Shown here in pieces: positions 7,197-12,392 of a stretch of 12,392 nucleotides of DNA. The notes under the pieces are model-generated. The model made no database searches and was not told the origin of the DNA. It worked only from the letters and a program-made list of their open reading frames with translations. The translations under genes were made by a program, and so were the position numbers. The stretch covers positions 1 through 12,392 of the forward strand of contig JAJZOM010000133.1 in NCBI GenBank assembly GCA_021811505.1, written 5' to 3'. Position 1 is the first letter of the stretch, and every line of letters starts with the position of its first letter. Origin of the DNA: Thermoplasmata archaeon. GTDB taxonomy: Archaea; Thermoplasmatota; Thermoplasmata; Thermoplasmatales; Thermoplasmataceae.

Positions 7197-7204
7197 CTCA
7201 GATA

Positions 7205-7223
7205 CTAATACTTTTTGTATTAG
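7205..7223. repeat. perfect inverted repeat CTAATAC-N5-GTATTAG
   Basis: Seven-base perfect arms (7205-7211 and 7217-7223) flank a loop of five T's. The repeat lies 8 bp upstream of the rpoK TATA box and in the shared region with the divergent MFS gene. It is a candidate regulator-binding site. As RNA it would be a short hairpin. Confidence 0.4.
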
Positions 7224-7249
7224 ATAATTTTGAAAAAGTGCCGCACCGC

Positions 7250-7271
7250 ATTTGAAGATTCAAGATTTGAA
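7250..7271. repeat. ATTTGAA direct repeat enclosing a TTGAAGATTCAA palindrome
   Basis: ATTTGAA occurs at 7250-7256 and 7265-7271, and TTGAAGATTCAA (7252-7263) is a perfect 12-bp palindrome between them. The group ends 16 bp before the MFS TATA-like box, so it is a candidate operator for that gene. Confidence 0.3.
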
Positions 7272-7287
7272 CACATTGCTCTAGTGA

Positions 7288-7293
7288 TTTATA
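7288..7293 (+). promoter_or_regulatory. TATA box of the MFS gene
   Basis: TTTATA is centred about 26 bp before the ATG at 7316. No ribosome-binding site precedes the ATG, so the mRNA is probably leaderless. Confidence 0.5.
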
Positions 7294-7315
7294 CCTTGAC
7301 GCGATAAACCTTGTT

Positions 7316-8536
7316 ATGTTTTCCAATTCCCAGGAAAAAATAGATTCGTCTTTCAAGTTTTTGCTGATATCAAGATCTGCGAGGAGTATCGCACTAATCT
7401 TCGTAACTCTTGCTTTTTCTCTTTATCTTAATTCGCTGGGCTACAGTCTAGTTTTTATAGGTATACTGTACCTGTTTATCGTCCTGTTCAACATGTTCTT
7501 TTCCCTGATTTTAGGTTTTCTGGGAGACCGGATTGGTTACAGCAGAGCACTTCTCGTCGGCGAGGTTTTACCATTGGCTGGTGTTGCTGGCCTTGCGCTT
7601 TCCACGAATATCTATGTAATCGCGCTGTCTGCCATTGTTGGAGGAATTTCTGGCACAGCAGGTGGAATGAGAGGCGCCTTTTCTCCTGGGATGACTGCAT
7701 TTGTGGCCAGCAACTGGCCCGATGAGATAGGCAGAGTCATGAGACTTTCACGCATAAACGTAGTAGCATCCCTGTCTTCGATTGTGGGTGGTTTTTTTCT
7801 CATCATGCATGGTTATTTGTCTCCATATTTTGGGGCTGTTGGAACGTTCCGATTTTTGTTCGGCGTTTCTTTCATGATCCTTCTGATCTCATTCGTTTCT
7901 CTTATGCTTCTGAAGGAAAGGAGAAGGCCAAAAAAAACCAGCAGAATCATGAAGAAGGAGAGCTTTTCATACATGATGAAAATAATAATACCGAATATGA
8001 TAAACGGTGCCGCTATCGGCGTGGCTATTCCTCTCCTTCCTCTGTGGTTTGAACTCAGATTCGGCGTATCTGTCTCCTTTGTGGGTGAAATATTCACTCT
8101 GGCATATATCGCCACCGCTCTTGGATCATTCATATCAGGCAAGTACCTCAATTCTGCTCAGATCAGAGCCGTCACTGTTTCATCTGTCACAAGGTTTTTT
8201 CAAGGCTTAATCCTCATTATGGTAGCCTTTTCTCCACTGGTCGTTATCGCATTCACGCTCTATGCCGTAAGGAGCGGAATCGCAGGATTGGGGGCACCGA
8301 TGAGGAGTGCCATTAGTGTCAGGGGCATAGGTAGTGAGGATTATGGAACAGCCTCCAGCATCCAGGGAATGGCAACGAGAGGATCTCAGATGACATCCGG
8401 TTTATCTGGTTACCTTATGGATCTATATTTTCCGGCTCCGTTGTTTCTTGGCGGCTTGCTTCAGGTCACAGGATCCTTCGTTTATTACAGAATAATCCGC
8501 AACTGGGAGATAAAAAGGGATCAGAAGAAAGAGTGA
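7316..8536 (+). CDS. major facilitator superfamily (MFS) transporter
   Basis: This is a proton- or solute-coupled membrane carrier of 406 residues, the usual MFS length, with about twelve hydrophobic segments. The family's motif A lies between helices 2 and 3 (GDRIGYSR, 70-77). A strongly basic cytoplasmic loop (about 199-216, KERRRPKKTSR) separates the two six-helix halves. The C-terminus is short and charged. The glycine-rich fourth and fifth segments (VGGISGTAGGMRG) resemble drug/metabolite exporters, but the substrate cannot be predicted. It diverges from rpoK and is followed by a 229-nt gap before the DUF47 gene. After its TGA, the same frame stays open for 45 more codons (see findings). 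Confidence 0.9.
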   Translation: MFSNSQEKIDSSFKFLLISRSARSIALIFVTLAFSLYLNSLGYSLVFIGILYLFIVLFNMFFSLILGFLGDRIGYSRALLVGEVLPLAGVAGLALSTNIYVIALSAIVGGISGTAGGMRGAFSPGMTAFVASNWPDEIGRVMRLSRINVVASLSSIVGGFFLIMHGYLSPYFGAVGTFRFLFGVSFMILLISFVSLMLLKERRRPKKTSRIMKKESFSYMMKIIIPNMINGAAIGVAIPLLPLWFELRFGVSVSFVGEIFTLAYIATALGSFISGKYLNSAQIRAVTVSSVTRFFQGLILIMVAFSPLVVIAFTLYAVRSGIAGLGAPMRSAISVRGIGSEDYGTASSIQGMATRGSQMTSGLSGYLMDLYFPAPLFLGGLLQVTGSFVYYRIIRNWEIKRDQKKE

Positions 8537-8700
8537 AACATCATTCCCTGGTATTTTCAGGTTAACAGGCACCATTGTATTTCCAACGCAGCTCTAGAAA
8601 ATCTCTTTGGAATGGTGACAGTTTACCATTACGAAACATCAGGCATAGAAACACAGAAGAAAACTGTGTAAACGATGCTCAAATTTTGTCCATAAACAAT
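8537..8700. other. intergenic stretch with two short inverted repeats
   Basis: No gene is assigned here. Two perfect 6-bp inverted repeats are present: AATGGT (8611-8616) with ACCATT (8625-8630), and ACACAG (8651-8656) with CTGTGT (8664-8669). They may be hairpins of the MFS 3' untranslated region or part of a decayed reading frame. No T-run terminator is obvious. Confidence 0.3.
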
Positions 8701-8726
8701 AAGAAATTAACAGGATAGAATTTCTT
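8701..8726. promoter_or_regulatory. perfect inverted repeat upstream of the DUF47 promoter
   Basis: AAGAAATT (8701-8708) and AATTTCTT (8719-8726) are exact 8-bp inverted arms around a 10-bp spacer. The repeat ends 10 bp before the TATA box, which is a typical place for an archaeal activator or repressor dimer to bind. Confidence 0.45.
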
Positions 8727-8736
8727 CTTGTTCATG

Positions 8737-8746
8737 ATATAAATAT
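8737..8746 (+). promoter_or_regulatory. TATA box of the DUF47 gene
   Basis: ATATAAATAT is centred about 25 bp before the ATG at 8766. The mRNA is probably leaderless. Confidence 0.6.
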
Positions 8747-8765
8747 TGGTTTAAAATGTCATATC

Positions 8766-9449
8766 ATGGCCACAAAGGATTTTCTCAAACGCTTCCTTAT
8801 GATTGGCGAAAAAAACGTTCTTTCCAGATTGACCAATTATGTGGATCTTGCACAACAATCCCTCACCTATTTGAGTCAGATGTTAACTGGAGGTAATGCT
8901 GATTATGAAGGACTCAATGAAAAAATAATGGATATTGAAAAAGAAGGGGATGAATATACATCGAACATCAACCACGATATCACAAGTGGCGCAATAAGTT
9001 CAAATCTGATGGATACACTCATTATTCTGGTTGACAAATGTGACGACCTCCTGGACGATTCATACTTCATCAGCAGAGAGATTAGAAGGATGATGAGAAA
9101 CCACAGCAAGAATGATCAGGCTTCAGCCGATCTCCTTGTTCGCAGCTACTCCAGCCTCAATGATATGCTTTCCTACGGAATGAGAGCCCTGAGATTGGTC
9201 AAGGACTTGCTTAACTCTGCTGACATCACGGTGATTAAGTCCAAGAGAAAGGAGATCGAGGACCTTGAGGAAGAGGTCGACGAACTCAAGGACAACCTCA
9301 TTGATGAGGTATACAGGGATGCTGATATCATATCATTCCTTGTCTTTGAGCATGTTATAAGTCTTGTCCATAAGATGGATGATTTTCTCGATTATTGCGA
9401 AGACATTTCAGATGATGTTCTGAACATTGTGATGGCTGTTACAAAGTGA
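8766..9449 (+). CDS. DUF47 / PhoU-like protein
   Basis: This is a soluble, all-helical PhoU-like protein of 227 residues, the usual length of the DUF47 family (annotated as a putative phosphate transport regulator, often paired with Pit permeases). Acidic metal-binding motifs typical of PhoU folds are visible in both repeats: ExxxD at 58-62 (EKEGD) with DKCDD at 90-94, and EEEVD at 168-172 with HKMDD at 202-206. The family is thought to bind metal clusters and to restrain phosphate uptake, though this has been little tested in archaea. No Pit or Pst gene lies next to it. The convergent neighbour is a glycerophosphodiester phosphodiesterase, which releases glycerol-3-phosphate. A TATA box and an upstream inverted repeat suggest individual regulation. 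Confidence 0.9.
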   Translation: MATKDFLKRFLMIGEKNVLSRLTNYVDLAQQSLTYLSQMLTGGNADYEGLNEKIMDIEKEGDEYTSNINHDITSGAISSNLMDTLIILVDKCDDLLDDSYFISREIRRMMRNHSKNDQASADLLVRSYSSLNDMLSYGMRALRLVKDLLNSADITVIKSKRKEIEDLEEEVDELKDNLIDEVYRDADIISFLVFEHVISLVHKMDDFLDYCEDISDDVLNIVMAVTK

Positions 9450-9518
9450 TAAATACCCATTTCATGGGATTAGAAAATCAGGCGAAAGGGATCGCTTTGA
9501 TATTTGACCTCCATCCTT

Positions 9519-10271
9519 TTAAGTTCTCAGTTTCAGGAGTTTAACAAATTCATCGCATTTGTTGGTAATCACTCCCTTCATTCCAGCATCGCGTATCTTA
9601 AGGAGCTTATCATTGTCGTTAACTGTCCATGGCATCATTCTCTTGAATTTGGACCTGTCGGGGCTTTCGCTGGAAAAATTGATAACATCAAAATTTGGAA
9701 GAAGGAAGTCAATCTCCTTTCCATACGTTGTATTATCGAAAAGCTTGTTTCCGAACATTTTCATTGAATCTCTGTCGTAGTCCAGCCCAATCTTAATTTC
9801 TGGATATGCGTTCACCGTCAATTTTAAGGACTCGGGATTGAATGATATCACGACTGCAGAATCTTCCATTCTGTATTTTCTGATTAATTCCACAACCTTC
9901 TCTGCGGGATCGTTTTTGCTGATTGTACCATCATTGTCAATCGTTTTCAGCTCTATGAAAAAGTTCCCGGAAGACAGTTCGACAAACAGGTCTTCGAGTC
10001 TAGGGGCGGGCGATCCCTTTGCGCTGGAGATTCTCAATATCTCGTCGTATGAGGTGCCCCCGATCCTCTTTGCTGATCCATGGAGCCTCTTCATGTCGAA
10101 GTCGTGATAGACAACAGGTACACCGTCCCTGCTCAGTTGTACATCAAGCTCAACAGCATCTGCTCCAGCGTTGAACGCAGACCTGAAAGATTCGAGTGTA
10201 TTTTCTGTCTTCACGCCAGGCAGTCCCCTGTGACCCACGATGATAAATTTCCTTTCTTCAGTGAAATGCAT
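9519..10271 (-). CDS. glycerophosphodiester phosphodiesterase
   Basis: The enzyme hydrolyses glycerophosphodiesters to glycerol-3-phosphate (or, in archaea, possibly glycerol-1-phosphate) and an alcohol, recycling lipid head groups. Its 250 residues form one GDPD TIM barrel. The catalytic HRG (H14, R15), metal ligands E41 and D43 (VELDVQ), second catalytic H56 (VVYHD) and E107/K109 (FIELKT) are all in place. The C-terminal strand signature is MPWTVND, followed by GVITNKCDE. There is no signal peptide, so it is cytoplasmic, like UgpQ rather than GlpQ. The start has a TTAATAAT box centred about 25 bp upstream. A GGAG also precedes it but at 12 nt, rather far. It follows the aldehyde dehydrogenase gene after 78 nt and probably has its own promoter. 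Confidence 0.92.
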   Translation of the reverse strand: MHFTEERKFIIVGHRGLPGVKTENTLESFRSAFNAGADAVELDVQLSRDGVPVVYHDFDMKRLHGSAKRIGGTSYDEILRISSAKGSPAPRLEDLFVELSSGNFFIELKTIDNDGTISKNDPAEKVVELIRKYRMEDSAVVISFNPESLKLTVNAYPEIKIGLDYDRDSMKMFGNKLFDNTTYGKEIDFLLPNFDVINFSSESPDRSKFKRMMPWTVNDNDKLLKIRDAGMKGVITNKCDEFVKLLKLRT

Positions 10272-10291
10272 GTGCAGATATTACTCCTTCA

Positions 10292-10299
10292 ATTATTAA
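10292..10299 (-). promoter_or_regulatory. TATA box of the phosphodiesterase gene
   Basis: TTAATAAT on the coding strand is centred about 25 bp before the ATG at 10271, implying a leaderless transcript. Confidence 0.45.
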
Positions 10300-10306
10300 G
10301 ATGAGT

Positions 10307-10331
10307 GCTGAGGAGATTATCATCCCTCAGC
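10307..10331. repeat. perfect inverted repeat GCTGAGG-N11-CCTCAGC
   Basis: Exact 7-bp, GC-rich arms (10307-10313 and 10325-10331) lie 7 bp upstream of the phosphodiesterase TATA box and 19 nt downstream of the aldehyde dehydrogenase stop. It could be an operator, or a stable hairpin at the 3' end of the dehydrogenase mRNA. No T-run follows it, so it is not a bacterial-type terminator. Confidence 0.45.
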
Positions 10332-10349
10332 CTATCGTAATTTCAGGAA

Positions 10350-11849
10350 TTATTCAGCAGTGCTTATCACTATGGTCTTCATATTGGTGAATTCGTCAAT
10401 ACTGAATCCTATTCCCTCGCGACCAAAACCACTCTGCTTAACTCCTCCAAATGGGAAAAAGCCGATGCCGTGTGCAGGGAATGCATTGATCGTGACTTCT
10501 CCCGCCTCTATCTTTCGTGCAATTCTCAGGGCCTCGGTGATATCGTCGGTGAATACAGCGCTGTCAAGACCGTATTCAGATTTATTGCTTATTTCTACGG
10601 CTTCATCCTCGGTAAAATAATTGTGTATCGGGATCACTGGACCGAAGGTCTCTTCCCACATTATTCTTGCTGTGAGGGGAACATCAGAGAGAACGGTTGG
10701 TTCGACATAATTCTTGTTAATCTTACCACCAAGAATAAGTTTTGCTCCCCTGGCAACTGCATCGTCTATGAGCCCCTTGACTCTTTCGGCCGATGATTGA
10801 TCAATTAAAGGTCCTATGGGGAGGGGACTTTCTTCCGGCGTATTCAATCTGAATTTCTTTGCCTCATTTACGATACTTTCCACAAGTTGAGGTGCAAGGC
10901 TGGATTCTGCAAGAACCCTGTTGATTGCATCGCATCTCTGTCCGGAAAATTTAAAAGATCCGTCAACTATGCTTTTGGCAACTTTCTGAAGATTCTTGGC
11001 ACCTTTTGTAACAATTGCACTCGCCTTCCCTCCAAGTTCCAGATGAATTTTCTTTATCCCCGATATATTGCTGAGTTCAAGTCCTACAGACGTGCTTCCC
11101 GTGAACGTGATCATGTTTATTTGATCGCTTGTTGCAAGATAACTGGCTATATCTCCGGGGGCAACTATATTGCTGTATGCGCCCTTTGGTATGCCGGCCT
11201 CGTCAAGTATACGGGCCATCATCAGTGCTGGAATTGGGACCGCAGAAGGCGGTTTCAGTATTACGGAATTGCCTGCTATCAGGCCGGGAATTACCTTGGT
11301 GTACGAAATAAAAAGGGGATAGTTAAATGGCGAAATAGCCAGAACAACCCCGACGGGCTCCCTCTCAACCATTGCTATCCTGCCCTGGTTCTGATTAGCC
11401 CACTCACCCGGTATAAGATCGCCCTTAATTCTGTTTGCATCGTATCTGGCACTCAGGAGCCTGTCTATTGTGGATTTGACCTCGCCTTCTGCTTCAGATC
11501 TAGGCTTACCGACGTTGCTTATCAATGCTTTGATCATCGTTTCTTTCCGGTCCGCCAGTATCCTGGCTGCATTTTCCATTATGTCTATCCTCTTGGCTCC
11601 TGGCAAATTTTTCATTTTTTCTTTGGTAGCCGTGGCGGCTTCAAGCGCCCTGTTTGCAAGTTCGAGATCAGCTCTGGAAACCATTGCGATAGTGTTCAAG
11701 GTAAGTGGGCTTTTAACCTCCACAAAAGACTCTCCCATTACCCATTCCCCACCAACAAGTATCTTGAAGTAGGGTATTCCCTTATTAACTTCAACTATGT
11801 CCTCGAATTCCTCATAATTTATTTTATCATTCTTTGGCAGTTTAATCAC
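10350..11849 (-). CDS. gapN: aldehyde dehydrogenase, probable non-phosphorylating glyceraldehyde-3-phosphate dehydrogenase (GapN-like)
   Basis: This NAD(P)-dependent enzyme probably oxidises glyceraldehyde-3-phosphate to 3-phosphoglycerate without making ATP, the usual archaeal route past GAPDH in sugar breakdown. Its 499 residues are normal for the ALDH superfamily. Key residues are N176 (SPFNYP), K199, cofactor loop TGSTSVG (250-256), general base E271 (LELGGK), catalytic C306 (GQRCDA) and E400 (WEETFGP). The GQRCDAINRVLAE stretch is typical of archaeal GapN. Glyceraldehyde dehydrogenase of the non-phosphorylating Entner-Doudoroff pathway, known in Thermoplasma relatives, belongs to the same superfamily and cannot be excluded. 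The start is a GTG at 11849. It sits inside AGGTGAT, a good anti-16S match that is oddly placed, and no in-frame ATG is near. Confidence 0.85.
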   Translation of the reverse strand: MIKLPKNDKINYEEFEDIVEVNKGIPYFKILVGGEWVMGESFVEVKSPLTLNTIAMVSRADLELANRALEAATATKEKMKNLPGAKRIDIMENAARILADRKETMIKALISNVGKPRSEAEGEVKSTIDRLLSARYDANRIKGDLIPGEWANQNQGRIAMVEREPVGVVLAISPFNYPLFISYTKVIPGLIAGNSVILKPPSAVPIPALMMARILDEAGIPKGAYSNIVAPGDIASYLATSDQINMITFTGSTSVGLELSNISGIKKIHLELGGKASAIVTKGAKNLQKVAKSIVDGSFKFSGQRCDAINRVLAESSLAPQLVESIVNEAKKFRLNTPEESPLPIGPLIDQSSAERVKGLIDDAVARGAKLILGGKINKNYVEPTVLSDVPLTARIMWEETFGPVIPIHNYFTEDEAVEISNKSEYGLDSAVFTDDITEALRIARKIEAGEVTINAFPAHGIGFFPFGGVKQSGFGREGIGFSIDEFTNMKTIVISTAE

Positions 11850-11865
11850 CTGATCACGTGAATAT

Positions 11866-11900
11866 TATATTAAGAGATAAACTAATCCTCTAACAGTTTA
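11866..11900 (-). promoter_or_regulatory. promoter region of the aldehyde dehydrogenase gene
   Basis: Two TATA candidates lie on the coding strand: TTTATC (11876-11881, about 29 bp before GTG, fitting a leaderless start) and TTAATATA (11866-11873, the better box but only 20 bp before GTG). TAAACT (11878-11883) and AGTTTA (11895-11900) form a 6-bp inverted repeat. A TCACGTGA palindrome lies at 11854-11861, between the boxes and the start. Confidence 0.35.
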
Positions 11901-11983
11901 ACGTATGTTTGTAGATGTCGGATTCAAAATAAGTTGCAGACGTCCTATTTTCTTTAATGAAAACGACGAAATGAATGATCGAG

Positions 11984-11994
11984 TTAAATATATA
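11984..11994 (+). promoter_or_regulatory. candidate distal rRNA promoter (TATA)
   Basis: TTAAATATATA is preceded by the purine-rich sequence GATCGAG. It would start transcripts near 12015-12020, about 300 nt before mature 16S rRNA. Confidence 0.45.
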
Positions 11995-12075
11995 CAATGC
12001 AGAATTTATTTCTAGTGCATTTGATCAATGGTCTGATACGTAGTAACAAGGAAAAACCTAATAAAAAAAGGTCCA

Positions 12076-12091
12076 CGAAACAATTAAATAT
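12076..12091 (+). promoter_or_regulatory. candidate proximal rRNA promoter (BRE + TATA)
   Basis: CGAAACAA, a good match to a TFB-recognition element, sits directly against TTAAATAT (12084-12091). Expected initiation is near 12113-12116, leaving a leader of about 205 nt before 16S rRNA. Confidence 0.5.
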
Positions 12092-12320
12092 CTCCCTGCT
12101 ATTGAGAGGCTTACGCATCTACCGTGAAGGTAAAATGTATACTCAAACCAGCTCTAAGGCGAGTGGGGGACTATGGCAAATATGCCGGGATGAACCCTTA
12201 ATTCCAGGGCTGATATAGATGGAGTTGTGAGGAGATCAGAAACTCACTACTGACAAGTGAAATGGTGCAATCTGTGGCCTGCCAATATTCTTTAATTTAA
12301 TCTTACCATGACATGGATTA

Positions 12321-12392
12321 ACTCCGGTTGATCCTGCCGGCGGCCACTGCTATCAGGTTTCGATTAAGCCATGCGAGTCAAGGGGTCGTAAG
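12321..12392 (+). rRNA. rrs: 16S ribosomal RNA, 5' end (partial)
   Basis: The sequence from 12321 is the universal archaeal 16S start, ACTCCGGTTGATCCTGCCGG. It is followed by GGCCACTGCTATC and AAGCCATGCGAGTC, the conserved first helices of the small-subunit rRNA. The pattern fits Thermoplasmatales (Ferroplasma-like). The exact mature 5' nucleotide is inferred from related genes. The gene continues past the window. No tRNA or other rRNA precedes it, in line with the unlinked rRNA genes known in this order. Confidence 0.97.

Larger units (their letters stand above)
11901..12320 (+). other. gene-free upstream region and leader of 16S rRNA
   Basis: No convincing protein or tRNA gene lies here. 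The region holds two candidate promoters and then about 200 nt of probable pre-rRNA leader. Small hairpins are possible in the leader: TACC-GTGAA-GGTA (12119-12131) and GGCA-AATA-TGCC (12175-12186). The 5' half of the 16S processing stem should be here, but its partner lies beyond the window, so it cannot be placed. Confidence 0.5.

Noticed and set aside
7261..7285. GTTCAAATC on the minus strand, resembling a tRNA T-loop
   Set aside because: The flanking bases do not form a T-stem, and no acceptor, D- or anticodon arm can be drawn around it.
7813..8151. 112-codon frame on the minus strand inside the MFS gene
   Set aside because: It is antisense to a well-supported membrane-protein gene and is hydrophobic only because it mirrors it. 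It has no start signals.
9456..9468. CCCAT-TTC-ATGGG hairpin after the DUF47 gene as a terminator
   Set aside because: The stem is only 5 bp with a 3-nt loop and no T-run, so there is no support for a terminator function.
10887..11861. 324-codon open frame on the plus strand
   Set aside because: It lies antisense to the aldehyde dehydrogenase over almost its whole length, has a Cys/Tyr-rich, low-quality translation with no recognisable motif, and has no promoter or ribosome-binding site. It is a shadow of the real gene.
11997..12218. 73-codon frame before 16S rRNA
   Set aside because: It starts 2 nt after a TATA box, spans the second rRNA promoter and runs into the pre-rRNA leader. Its translation is basic and low-complexity at the start and resembles nothing.
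1..12392. CRISPR array, insertion sequence, toxin-antitoxin or phage genes
   Set aside because: No spaced direct repeats, transposase motifs with terminal repeats, or defence-type gene pairs were found. The region reads as ordinary chromosomal housekeeping and transport genes.

Overview
The window looks like a piece of chromosome from an acidophilic archaeon of the order Thermoplasmatales (Thermoplasma/Ferroplasma/Cuniculiplasma-like). It ends in the 5' end of an archaeal 16S rRNA gene (the CCGGTTGATCCTGCCGG start). It also carries archaeal flap endonuclease FEN-1 and the archaeal/eukaryotic-type RNA polymerase subunit K. Several genes have a TATA-like box about 24-29 bp upstream of the start codon, which implies leaderless transcripts, as is common in this order. 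No tRNA is visible in the 16S leader. The genus cannot be fixed from the sequence alone.

Layout, left to right. Positions 1-54 (minus) hold the N-terminus of a small Cys-rich zinc-ribbon protein that runs off the window. fen (275-1291, plus) is a single gene behind its own promoter. Positions 1340-6820 (minus) form a carbohydrate uptake locus, read right to left: solute-binding protein, MalF-like permease, MalG-like permease, a possible 26-codon mini-ORF, MalK-like ATPase, then a cytoplasmic debranching-enzyme-like glycoside hydrolase. rpoK (6988-7167, minus) lies just upstream of that locus. An MFS permease (7316-8536, plus) diverges from rpoK. A PhoU-like DUF47 protein (8766-9449, plus) converges on a glycerophosphodiester phosphodiesterase (9519-10271, minus). 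Next comes a GapN-like aldehyde dehydrogenase (10350-11849, minus). A 471-nt gene-free stretch with two candidate promoters then leads into 16S rRNA (from 12321).

How the genes may work together (inference). The binding protein and two permeases would import a sugar or oligosaccharide, powered by the ATPase. The glycosidase would trim the imported oligosaccharide in the cytoplasm. The aldehyde dehydrogenase would work further down sugar breakdown, oxidising glyceraldehyde-3-phosphate or glyceraldehyde. DUF47 and the phosphodiesterase suggest a small phosphate-related neighbourhood, but no phosphate transporter is present here.

No clearly new multi-gene system was found. The most interesting signals are small: an oligo-T tract between the binding-protein gene and its permeases, an internal promoter with a palindrome and a mini-ORF in front of the ATPase gene, and perfect inverted repeats placed 7-10 bp upstream of the TATA boxes of three separate genes.
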